Below, in pieces: positions 1 through 7,729 of a stretch of DNA of 38,222 bases. Each line of letters starts with the position of its first letter. Position 1 is the first letter of the stretch. A program made the translations under genes and the position numbers. The DNA is from Deltaproteobacteria bacterium (GTDB lineage: Bacteria > JAEEML01). Under the pieces are notes generated by a model. It had not been told where the DNA came from and did no database searches. It saw only the letters and a program-made list of their open reading frames with translations. The stretch spans positions 1-38,222 of the forward strand of contig JAEEML010000124.1 in assembly GCA_016283195.1 (NCBI GenBank), in the 5' to 3' direction.

Positions 1-632
1 ACCTCCGAAGTGAGTGTGGAGCCGGCACCAATATAAGCGCCTTCATGAATAATCAGCGGAGCCACAATGGTACTGTTAGAGCCGATAAAACAACCCGCGC
101 CTATGGAGGTGCGATGTTTTTTCTCACCATCATAATTACAAGTAATAGTGCCGGCACCGATATTGGTTTTGGCCCCGATATCGCTATCACCCAAATAAGA
201 GAGGTGGTTGGCTTTAACTCCGGCGGCTAAATGGCTGTTTTTTATTTCCACAAAATTGCCCACATGAACATTTTCGCCGCACTCAGCACCGGGCCTTAGG
301 CGTGAATAAGGCCCTATTTGGCAGCTTTCACCCACTTTGGCGTCCTCAAGATAAGAAAAAGCCCGAATGTATGTACCGGCGGCCACCACCATATTTTTGA
401 GGCTGGAATAGCCCTCAATGGTTACATTTTCGCCTATTTCCGTATTGCCGGCGAGGATAACCCCGGGGCCGATAACCGTCCCCTGCCCTATTTTTACGCC
501 TTCATCTATTACCGGCCATGGAGCAGCAGTAAATTGCACTCCGGCAGCCAGGTGGTGCAGCAAAATTTTCTTTTGCTCGGCCTCTCTTTTTAATAAATTA
601 TCTTGTAATTCAATGAGTTTTTCAGATTCCAT
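1..632 (-). CDS. glmU: GlmU-type glucosamine-1-phosphate N-acetyltransferase, uridyltransferase domain absent (3' end cut by window)
   Basis: The reading frame is open to the left edge (210 codons visible). After about 40 residues it is a left-handed beta-helix of hexapeptide repeats that matches the C-terminal half of GlmU, which acetylates glucosamine-1-phosphate from acetyl-CoA for UDP-GlcNAc synthesis. The acetyltransferase active-site residues are all present: R113 in RLRPGAE, K131 in NFVEIK, H143 and Y146 in HLSYLGD, N166 in NYDG and K172. These correspond to E. coli R333, K351, H363, Y366, N386 and K392. The N-terminal pyrophosphorylase domain (about 230 residues) is missing. An in-frame TGA, the stop of pgpA, lies only 9 nt before the ATG, so no upstream extension is possible. 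A GAGGAG ribosome binding site overlaps that stop. The family is clear. The uridylyl step must come from another gene, or the protein serves another sugar. Confidence 0.85.
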   Translation of the reverse strand, partial: MESEKLIELQDNLLKREAEQKKILLHHLAAGVQFTAAPWPVIDEGVKIGQGTVIGPGVILAGNTEIGENVTIEGYSSLKNMVVAAGTYIRAFSYLEDAKVGESCQIGPYSRLRPGAECGENVHVGNFVEIKNSHLAAGVKANHLSYLGDSDIGAKTNIGAGTITCNYDGEKKHRTSIGAGCFIGSNSTIVAPLIIHEGAYIGAGSTLTSE

Positions 633-641
633 CTTTGCTCC

Positions 642-1118
642 TCACTTAATAAAGTAGGCACCAAGCGCCACTAAAGCCCCGGCATAAATCCCGGCGGCCA
701 CATCATCCATAGTAACGCCAAAGCCATTTTTAACTTTCTTATCGAAAAATGAAGCCGGCCAGGGTTTGGTAATATCAAAAAGGCGAAAGGCGGCAAAAAG
801 CAAAAGAGCCATGAGCGGGCTAAATTGCGGAACCAAAAGAGCTGCCACCAAATAACCGGCTACTTCGTCGATAACAATGCGCCCGTCATCGGTTTCGTTA
901 AATATTTTTCCGGCTTTGTGGGCAATAAGCACCGAAAGTCCGATAAACAAAAGAGTTACCACATATAAAAGCCAGTTTGGCGCCAGCAAAGAACACAATG
1001 AGTAGATGAGCACTCCGCCCAAAGTGCCGAAAGTTCCTGGGGCTTTGGGCAAAAATCCCAGGCCAAAAAAGGTAGCTAAAATCAAAATCAGCTTTTCGCC
1101 AGCACTATACTTTTTCAT
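642..1118 (-). CDS. pgpA: phosphatidylglycerophosphatase A
   Basis: This 158-residue membrane protein removes the phosphate from phosphatidylglycerol phosphate, the last step of phosphatidylglycerol synthesis, at the inner membrane. It has the PgpA hallmarks in order: the N-terminal GFLPKAPGTFGTLGG loop, the IVIDEVAGY motif with its acidic residues, FRLFDITKPWP, and the C-terminal GFGVTMDDVAAG motif, with hydrophobic helices between them. The length is normal for the family. Its ATG overlaps the stop of the upstream gene as ATGA, so the two are probably translationally coupled. The downstream acetyltransferase starts 9 nt after its stop. The assignment is firm. Confidence 0.95.
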   Translation of the reverse strand: MKKYSAGEKLILILATFFGLGFLPKAPGTFGTLGGVLIYSLCSLLAPNWLLYVVTLLFIGLSVLIAHKAGKIFNETDDGRIVIDEVAGYLVAALLVPQFSPLMALLLFAAFRLFDITKPWPASFFDKKVKNGFGVTMDDVAAGIYAGALVALGAYFIK

Positions 1119-3481
1119 ATATTTCTAACCCGTAGTAACCAGCCGCCGCCCTCTTTTAAGAGTTCCATGAGCTGCTTATCACCGATAGTATGTAAAATAG
1201 CGCCAAGACGGGCAATAAAATATTCTTCCGGCACCGCCACAGGCAGATTATCACCATAAGCCATAGCGGCAATCACCGTAAGCAGATTTTCCACTTCCGG
1301 GCGCAAAAAACTATACACGCTGTCACAGCTCGTGAGATCATTTAAAAGCTCTTCCGCCAAATCATAGGCCTGCTGCCAGAGCAACTGAGAGATGTAAAGA
1401 TAAATAAGGGCCAACGTATCAAGCATAAACGGCCGGCGGCCTGAGCTCTGTATGCTGGCAAGTTCGCTCATTTTTTCGCGGAATTCCCGGCGATTTCGCT
1501 GCCATAGATAGCGGTGAACGGTGCTCATAAGTTCCAAATAAAGGCTTGGTATGGCACTGCGATCGGTAAAGAAATGCTCAACGGCCAAAAGAGCCATATA
1601 CCAGCGGCGCTTTTCTATTTCCAATACCAGAAAATAGAGGCGGCGCTCCAAAATAAGCCCCGCAGAACGATCCATAGTGGCCACACAAAAATCCATTAGA
1701 GCGCTAAGGTCGCGGCGGTAGATGATTTGTATTAATTCATCCTGCCAGGCGGCATCAGAAGGCGGCAGAGAAAAAGCCCGTTGCAACTTGCTTTCCCCAA
1801 GGCGCGGTGGCCAGGGAGGAAACGGCAGCTCCAAAGAGGCCAATTCAACACATTGGTAAAGCTCGCCGGTGGCAGCAATTTTTATAGCCCCAAGTGCAGT
1901 TGCCGATGTTTTTTCAGCGGCATCCCAAAAAGTTGGCGGCCCCGGAAACGACACAGTGCCTAAAGAGAGATGAATAACCCAATCCAGCCCGGTGAGAATC
2001 AGGCCATCGCTACAAAGAGCTGCGCTTTTAAGAGGGCTAGGAAGCACTAATTCACGATAATTATAGGGCTCTTTCCCGGCTGTTAGGGCAAATTCATAAA
2101 TAATCAGGCCACTATCAATTAAAATGGCAGTATCCTGCCCGGAGGCCAAAAGCTTGGGCGAGATCAGGGTCATGGGCAATTGATAGCGTTTTTGGCGGCG
2201 GCCGCTAAGATAATATAAGCAATATTTATCGGCTTCCTTTGTGAGAATAAAATGCGGTTGAAGCGCAATAAAAGAGGGAGATTTACTGCTTTTAATGTGC
2301 CCAAAACTATTTTGCAGCGCCTCTATATACCAGGTGCGCTGCGCTAAAAAGAGCTGCCGCCTGCTACTCCAAGTATAATTAATAATTTGCCCGTTATTAT
2401 ATAAGAACCAGAGTTCGCCGCTATGTTCATCGTAGGCAAAATCAACAGCTTGCTCAAAAACTCGCGGTTTTATCAGCAAATAGAGCGGGTCTGCCGGATT
2501 ATATTTTACTGTGGGCAGAATAGTCCTTAGCAACATGAGTTCGGCGCCGGCCAAGGTATTGCCGGCCAGCTTTAAAACAGTTGTGGCATCGTTCAAGGGA
2601 TAAAGGGCCAGTAAATCGGCCGGTAGATTAATCTCGGCCGTAAAACCCATAATGGTTAAATACCATGATGAACGCGCCATATCTTCCGTTCGCCACAAAA
2701 AGGCCTCGCCGGCGAGAGCATATAATTCTGCTGCTTCCGGCGCTAATTTGCTGGGTAACAAGCGACTAAAGGCGGCGCTTTTGGCAATTACAAGATTCTT
2801 TTTTTCGGCAGACGAAAAACCAATCAATTTAGGCGACGGCGCTAAATAACGCCCCAGTTCGTCGGCTTTAGAGGCAAATTCTATTAAATAGTCGCTTAAG
2901 AGCTGGGCGGCCTGCGGTGTAAGCCAGTACAGGCTCTCCTCCGGAGAGCTCAGGCGATTTAACAAAATATTAAGCGCCGCCGCCTGGTCGCCGGCTAAAA
3001 GCTGGTTAGCCATTTTTTCCAAAGTGCGGCTTACAGTTAAAGGCGGCGGAGCTTTTTCAATATTGCCGTCGTTTTGCAAAAAACTAATAAAATATGGATA
3101 GATAGGACTTTTAGAAGTTATGCGATAGCCGCTATAAGTGCAAATTGTCAGCCCTGGCCAGCGCAATAAATCCGGCAACAAAAGTTTAAACCGGCCTGTG
3201 GGGCCCGAAGCGCCGAAAAGCGGCAAAGCATGAAAAACATCATCCTCAAAAACTTGCTCAGAGTAGCCGGGAAGCGGCGGCAGTTCCGCGCCCAAAAGGC
3301 GGTAGTTCCGCTCGCCGGAGCGCGGCATATTAAGCCACAAAAGCGGCTCAAGCGGCGCCGGGAAAGCCGGGACAGCAGCCCCGCACTGGCCGCAATAGCG
3401 GCTCACCATAAATGAACCGCACTGCCCGCAGTGTGGCAGAAGGCACAAAAAAGGCCTTGCATTTTCGTTAGTTACCGGCAC
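1115..3481 (-). CDS. large zinc-ribbon protein of unknown function, partner of the SNF2 operon
   Basis: This 788-residue protein is not recognised as a whole. Near the N-terminus there is a short zinc ribbon with two CGQC knuckles (C18, C21, C30, C33). It is followed by a helical region (about 150-290), a central beta-rich stretch with repeated WY/LYY-type strands (about 310-560) that could be a propeller, and a helical C-terminal third (about 600-780) with TPR-like pairs. There is no signal peptide or clear membrane segment, so it is probably cytoplasmic. The start is GTG. The next ATG lies inside the zinc ribbon and would lose the first knuckle, so GTG is preferred; a GGAAGTGG-like site precedes it. 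It overlaps the upstream coiled-coil gene by 14 nt and pgpA by 4 nt. Both it and the SNF2 protein carry N-terminal zinc ribbons, which suggests a shared complex (inference). Confidence 0.7.
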   Translation of the reverse strand: MPVTNENARPFLCLLPHCGQCGSFMVSRYCGQCGAAVPAFPAPLEPLLWLNMPRSGERNYRLLGAELPPLPGYSEQVFEDDVFHALPLFGASGPTGRFKLLLPDLLRWPGLTICTYSGYRITSKSPIYPYFISFLQNDGNIEKAPPPLTVSRTLEKMANQLLAGDQAAALNILLNRLSSPEESLYWLTPQAAQLLSDYLIEFASKADELGRYLAPSPKLIGFSSAEKKNLVIAKSAAFSRLLPSKLAPEAAELYALAGEAFLWRTEDMARSSWYLTIMGFTAEINLPADLLALYPLNDATTVLKLAGNTLAGAELMLLRTILPTVKYNPADPLYLLIKPRVFEQAVDFAYDEHSGELWFLYNNGQIINYTWSSRRQLFLAQRTWYIEALQNSFGHIKSSKSPSFIALQPHFILTKEADKYCLYYLSGRRQKRYQLPMTLISPKLLASGQDTAILIDSGLIIYEFALTAGKEPYNYRELVLPSPLKSAALCSDGLILTGLDWVIHLSLGTVSFPGPPTFWDAAEKTSATALGAIKIAATGELYQCVELASLELPFPPWPPRLGESKLQRAFSLPPSDAAWQDELIQIIYRRDLSALMDFCVATMDRSAGLILERRLYFLVLEIEKRRWYMALLAVEHFFTDRSAIPSLYLELMSTVHRYLWQRNRREFREKMSELASIQSSGRRPFMLDTLALIYLYISQLLWQQAYDLAEELLNDLTSCDSVYSFLRPEVENLLTVIAAMAYGDNLPVAVPEEYFIARLGAILHTIGDKQLMELLKEGGGWLLRVRNI

Positions 3482-4274
3482 AGAGCACCACCACTTCCGG
3501 GGAAATATGAATCAAAACACTTTCCGCCGCATAACGCTTATTAATCTGGCGCAAAAGTCCGGCCTTGTCATGGGCCAGCCCTTCCAGCTGCCAGCGCTGT
3601 CTGGCGGCATCAGCCACCACCCGCTCGGCAATGCGCTTACTGGTTAAAAAATAATATGTATCTATCTGTTCCAGTTGGCGTTTGCGCTCTTCTTCCATAG
3701 CCAAAGTGGCCGCATTTATTTTCTCGGCCAGAGCCTCTTTAAAATATGCTTCGGCCAAATTCTCCACTTTTTGTAACACGCTCTCATCCCAAGCAGGAAA
3801 AACGGCACCTTCACTCAGGCTGGCGAGTAAATTCTGCTCTTCATCGGCCGTGAGCTGCGGCAAAAGCTGTGGTTCGCCGCTTTCCGGCAGCCAAAAAGGC
3901 AAAAGACAAAGCTCTTCATCTATATTCACTGCGCGGATAGATACATTCCACCAGACAAAAAAGAATTGCCCGCTCCCGGCACTCATGTTATGCCATTTTT
4001 CCGGCAAATTGCGCCGTTTTTTGGCCAAAAGCCGCGCTTTATACACTGCCTGGCAATGCTCCAGAATATGTTCCACAAGCCAAGAAAATTGGCTGGTGGA
4101 ATGGGCTTCGTCCATAGAAGTTACAGTGATGGTGCTACCGGCTGCCCGCCCGGCCAAAGTAGCTGTCTCCGGAATGGCTATTTTTAGCTCATCGCCAGCT
4201 AAAACCACCTCGTTATATCCAAGAAGCTCCTTACTGTATTCTGCCAAAAGCGGCAGGGCACTTTTTTCACTCAT
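3468..4274 (-). CDS. coiled-coil protein coupled to SNF2 ATPase; resembles a detached RapA/SNF2 C-terminal extension
   Basis: This 268-residue protein has an N-terminal alpha/beta half that contains a tryptophan-rich patch (FFFVWWNVSIR). The C-terminal half (about 165-255) is a charged helical coil with many Arg, Glu and Gln residues, ending in RYAAESVLIHISPEVVVL. That ending, a helical coil leading into a K/R-Y-A plus beta strand, is a pattern I recall from the C-terminal extensions of some RapA-like SNF2 proteins. Here it may therefore be a separate subunit (inference, not searched). Its ATG overlaps the end of the SNF2 gene by 8 nt, with GGAGAG upstream, and its 3' end overlaps the next gene by 14 nt. 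No enzyme motif was seen. It is a real gene, but its function is unknown. Confidence 0.7.
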   Translation of the reverse strand: MSEKSALPLLAEYSKELLGYNEVVLAGDELKIAIPETATLAGRAAGSTITVTSMDEAHSTSQFSWLVEHILEHCQAVYKARLLAKKRRNLPEKWHNMSAGSGQFFFVWWNVSIRAVNIDEELCLLPFWLPESGEPQLLPQLTADEEQNLLASLSEGAVFPAWDESVLQKVENLAEAYFKEALAEKINAATLAMEEERKRQLEQIDTYYFLTSKRIAERVVADAARQRWQLEGLAHDKAGLLRQINKRYAAESVLIHISPEVVVLCAGN

Positions 4275-6165
4275 GCTGCTCTCCGGCGGAAAAGTTAAGA
4301 ATGGTGGCCGTCATCTGGCGGTCATGGTCAAATAAGAGCTGGGCCTCCTCAATCTCCTTGGCCAGTTCTTTAAAACGTTTCAAAAGCTCCTCATCTTCGA
4401 CGCTTTCCAAAATAGCCTGCCCTATGCGCCCCTCTATAGTGGCCTCATTTTTCACATAGCTCAAAATAGAATCAATTTCGCCGACAACCTTGGTAAAGAG
4501 GCCTATCTTGGCCCAGAGCAACGCCAAAAGATAACTCTCAAAAGTGCCTTCACTCACAATATTAAATATTTCCACTATATTTTGCTGCCCCAAACGATGC
4601 ACCCGACCGATGCGCTGTTCCACCCGCATGGGATTCCAAGGCAAATCATAGTTAATAATGCGGTGGCAAAATTGCAAGTTGAGACCCTGCCCGCCAACTT
4701 CGGTGCTAATCATAATGGGCACATCGGCTTTAAAAGCCGCCAGCTGCTCCCGGCGTACGCGCTCTGTTTGGGCGCCGCTAAAGGTGACAAATTTATAGCC
4801 AGCCATAGTGAGAATTTGCTCAAGTTTGGTAAGCGTGGCATGATATTCAGTATAAATTATCACCTTATCGGCAGGATCCCAAGAAGACAAAAGCTTAAGC
4901 AGAGCCTTCATTTTGGCGCTGAGTCCAAGAGATGCCCCCTGCTCCATAATGCGCCGCGCCAGAGCCAGTTGCCCATCATCTTTTATGCGCTTTAGCAAAG
5001 AATTTTCCATAGTGGCCAAAATAGCCGCCGGTGAAGAAGTAGATTCTTTGAGCAAAACCAGCAAAATGAGCAACCACCGACTACGCTCGAATGTATCGCC
5101 GCCAAAGCGATCGGCCAAAACTTCTGTGCGGTAAAGCAGGCGGGCAAGCTCCAAAATAAATTGATAAAAACGCTCTTCGGCAGCCGAAAGCTTTACCGTA
5201 ACCGTTTCCACCTGGCGGCTGGGGATAGGCACCAAAGTAGAGATGCGCCGATTGCGCACCATCACTCGCCGGCAACTGTCTTGCAAAAGATCGGCATTAC
5301 GCACCGAGTGATTCTCATCAATAAAGCGTCGCTTAAAAAAGCGCCGCGAACGAAAATGCCCCGGTTGCACCAACTGAATGAGCGAATAGAGCTCATACAA
5401 ATTATTTTGCAAGGGTGTGGCCGTTAAAAGCAGTGTGTAGCGACGCGGCAAGCTGTACATAAAGCGGTACAAAATGGTGTTACTGCTGCGCAAAATCTGG
5501 GCTTCGTCAACAATAACCATATCCAGCGCCTGGCTGGCCGCCAGAGTATTATATGGTGCTCCGCGCACTCGCTGGTGAGAAATAATAGCTATATCCGGCC
5601 AGTGTTCCGGCACATCATGAATAATCTCTGCCGCAAGACCAAATTTTTCCGCCAGTTCGTTCTGCCATTGCTCCATAAGAGCTGCCGGCACAATAATAAG
5701 CGTTTTTTTGACCATTTTGCGGGCCAAGAGCTCATTTAATATAAGGCCGGCCTCCACCGTTTTGCCAAGACCGACTTCATCGGCCAAAATAGCGTTCCCG
5801 CCCATGCTTCCCAGCACCTGACGCACGGCTTGCAACTGATAATCACGCGGCATAAAGGGCAAAGTGCCCAGAGTTTTAAATTGAAAGCCGCCGTTTTGCC
5901 TGAGCATTCGCCGGCAATTTATGGCTGCTCTAAGATGAGCCATGGTGGCATTATGGGCTCGCTTTTGGCGTAGCTTTTCCCAAAGCGGCGCGGCAAATGG
6001 TGCCATCTTCCAAGTCGGCCCGGAGAGCGGCTCTAATTCTTCCGGAGATGCCGAAGGCGCGGCATTTTTGGCACAGCCGCAAAAGAGGCAAAAGGCGGCG
6101 CTCAGCGGGTTATCTTCCCCGCATTTTGGGCAGCGATAAAAGGTATAATCACCTAAAACCGGCAT
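4267..6165 (-). CDS. SNF2/RapA-family ATPase with N-terminal zinc ribbon
   Basis: This 632-residue superfamily 2 ATPase probably moves along DNA or displaces proteins from it. It opens with a zinc ribbon (C12, C15, C26, C29) and then has the SNF2 motifs in order: Walker A in ILADEVGLGKTVEAGL, motif II as VIVDEAQ (DEAQ rather than DEAH), motif III LLTATPLQNN, YTEYHATL in the second RecA lobe, and motifs V-VI in TEVGGQGLNLQ and QRIGRVHRLGQ. The layout is closest to RapA-like bacterial SNF2 proteins, which recycle stalled RNA polymerase, but the typical RapA N-terminal Tudor-like domains are absent. It follows an LPP20-like gene by 10 nt and overlaps the next gene. A short acidic helical tail follows motif VI. 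The family is certain. The role is open: transcription recycling, repair or defence. Confidence 0.88.
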   Translation of the reverse strand: MPVLGDYTFYRCPKCGEDNPLSAAFCLFCGCAKNAAPSASPEELEPLSGPTWKMAPFAAPLWEKLRQKRAHNATMAHLRAAINCRRMLRQNGGFQFKTLGTLPFMPRDYQLQAVRQVLGSMGGNAILADEVGLGKTVEAGLILNELLARKMVKKTLIIVPAALMEQWQNELAEKFGLAAEIIHDVPEHWPDIAIISHQRVRGAPYNTLAASQALDMVIVDEAQILRSSNTILYRFMYSLPRRYTLLLTATPLQNNLYELYSLIQLVQPGHFRSRRFFKRRFIDENHSVRNADLLQDSCRRVMVRNRRISTLVPIPSRQVETVTVKLSAAEERFYQFILELARLLYRTEVLADRFGGDTFERSRWLLILLVLLKESTSSPAAILATMENSLLKRIKDDGQLALARRIMEQGASLGLSAKMKALLKLLSSWDPADKVIIYTEYHATLTKLEQILTMAGYKFVTFSGAQTERVRREQLAAFKADVPIMISTEVGGQGLNLQFCHRIINYDLPWNPMRVEQRIGRVHRLGQQNIVEIFNIVSEGTFESYLLALLWAKIGLFTKVVGEIDSILSYVKNEATIEGRIGQAILESVEDEELLKRFKELAKEIEEAQLLFDHDRQMTATILNFSAGEQHE

Positions 6166-6175
6166 AGCACCACAC

Positions 6176-6997
6176 CTAGTCCACTAAAACCACAAGAGCC
6201 CCGGCCGACAAAAGCTGCCTGAGGCGCTTGGTTTCGCTGATTAACTGGCTATCTTCCGCTGAGAGGACGATATCCACCGGATAGGTGCCGCTGCTTTTTA
6301 CAGCTTTAACGTGCCAGGGATTAGCTCCCGCCCTTTGGGCCAATTTGCGCGTCACCTCTTTTATGTAAATAAGCGGCCCAACCTCCATGAGCGCTGCCGA
6401 ATCGGCGGTATCAAAAAGCACCGCCCCCTGCGGAGAGCGAATTTTGGGCAAGAGCGCCGGTTTAAGGCCGGTGCCACGCGCGTCGATAATAATACCGCTG
6501 GCCGCCCCCTTTAGCGGCGTCACTTTGGTATTTCTTTGTTCACCCGGTTCTAATTTGGCATAGAGAATAGCCGAAAATGCCCCTTCGAGCGGCATATAAG
6601 TTGTCACTTCAGCCGAATTATCAGCCCCAAATTTCACTCCGCTTTGGCGATAACTGCGTAAAATACCGCGCACTTTGTATTTTAGCGCCCCCTTCTCTTC
6701 CAAATAGGCCAAAAGTGTCTGGTTTGAGTTAAAGCGAATGCCGCTAAGCATATCTATATAGGCCCGCCAGGCCTTTTGCTTGGCCGCAAGCTCTGCTCCC
6801 TCACGCGCCTGGGCTGGTGATTCCGGGTCCGGATAAGGAGAGGCTTTAGCCACCACTTTGAGCTGCCTGGTACTCCAGTCAATAGTTCCTTTGTTAAGGC
6901 GTTCAACTTTTTCGTTAGCTAAAAGAGCAAGCGGAAATAAAAAAGATATAAGCCCAAACAAAAGAGCTGTTTTTCCGCTTTTAAGGAACCGTTTCAT
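6176..6997 (-). CDS. LPP20-like periplasmic protein
   Basis: This 273-residue protein has a Sec signal peptide (MKRF... to about residue 27, ending ALLANE) with no lipobox cysteine, so it is predicted periplasmic. The body has the layout of LPP20-type envelope proteins: a helical stretch rich in Ala and Lys (about 60-85) and then YKVRGILRSYRQSG and a beta-rich core. The C-terminal half contains IIIDARGTGLKPALLPKI, a motif I recall from uncharacterised deltaproteobacterial envelope proteins. The function is unknown; some relatives are encoded near flagellar or motility genes. Here it lies between a DUF151 gene and the SNF2 gene, 9 nt after the stop of the former. The ATG is clear but its ribosome binding site is weak. 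Confidence 0.7.
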   Translation of the reverse strand: MKRFLKSGKTALLFGLISFLFPLALLANEKVERLNKGTIDWSTRQLKVVAKASPYPDPESPAQAREGAELAAKQKAWRAYIDMLSGIRFNSNQTLLAYLEEKGALKYKVRGILRSYRQSGVKFGADNSAEVTTYMPLEGAFSAILYAKLEPGEQRNTKVTPLKGAASGIIIDARGTGLKPALLPKIRSPQGAVLFDTADSAALMEVGPLIYIKEVTRKLAQRAGANPWHVKAVKSSGTYPVDIVLSAEDSQLISETKRLRQLLSAGALVVLVD

Positions 6998-7006
6998 GGC
7001 GCACCA

Positions 7007-7729
7007 TTACATTTTATAGCGGCCGAAATAGCGCTTGTCCAAATTAGACAAAAGCTCTTTTAAAACCTCCGGATCAACATTTTCATCGCCAAGCAGGAGA
7101 GCAGCCGGCTCTGCGGGAGCCTGCTCCTCATCTTCATCATTTTCTTCTTCCTCTTCTTTGGCTTCCTCCGCGGCCATTTCGGCTGCGCAATCTTCGCCCT
7201 CGTGGCTTTCCGGAGGCACACGGCCACTCATGGAGGCGAGAAGCGGCAAAATCTGCATCCCGATATTTTGATCGCTCTCTTTAATAACCGGCAAGTCGCC
7301 TTCATCATTGGTAAGGTCGTAAAGTTCTCTAAAAACCTCATCATAGCAATAAAACGGCTTGCCGGTTAACATGGAAAGTAAGACACAATCACTGGGTTTA
7401 ATTGGCAACACCAGCTGTTTTTCCATGCCAACCAAGGTCATTTGGGCGCTATAAAGAGCATTTTTTATGGCAGTTATTTCTAAATCAACCAGCTCAATAT
7501 CAAAACCTTTTAGCACCATCAAAAGCAAATCTATGGCCGACGGTTTTTGCAACTCAGCTCGGCCGCTTTTTTGGGCGACAATTCTAAGAGCCGCTAAAAT
7601 GGATATACCAATGGGCAAACAGCGTTTTTCGCCTTCCAGCTCCCGGAGGACCATAATGGGCTGCAGAAAGCCCTGTTCACTGCTCATATCTTCAAATTCA
7701 ATTAATCTTCGCGCGGCATCGTCAGCCAT
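7007..7729 (-). CDS. divergent bifunctional-nuclease (DUF151) domain protein with acidic tail
   Basis: This 240-residue protein has residues about 25-145 that follow the DUF151/BFN fold: LPIGISILAALRI aligns with the usual LPIxIGxxEAxAI, KPSAIDLLLMVLKG with the RPxTHDL segment, and KPSDCVLLSMLTGKPFY with RPSDAIALA. Key positions differ: the Glu of the first motif and the His of the second are replaced, so nuclease activity is doubtful. The C-terminus (about 170-215) is a very acidic EEEENDEDEEQ-type linker. It ends in a small helical segment with DPEVLKELLSNLDKRY. A GGGGAG site precedes the ATG, which lies within the 3' end of miaB (8 nt overlap). No signal peptide; predicted cytoplasmic. The domain call is moderately sure and the function is not. 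Confidence 0.65.
   Translation of the reverse strand: MADDAARRLIEFEDMSSEQGFLQPIMVLRELEGEKRCLPIGISILAALRIVAQKSGRAELQKPSAIDLLLMVLKGFDIELVDLEITAIKNALYSAQMTLVGMEKQLVLPIKPSDCVLLSMLTGKPFYCYDEVFRELYDLTNDEGDLPVIKESDQNIGMQILPLLASMSGRVPPESHEGEDCAAEMAAEEAKEEEEENDEDEEQAPAEPAALLLGDENVDPEVLKELLSNLDKRYFGRYKM

Noticed and set aside
1115-6165. Assignment of the SNF2 trio as a DISARM defence locus
   Set aside because: No methyltransferase, DUF1998 (DrmB) or phospholipase D gene is present, and the neighbours are housekeeping genes.
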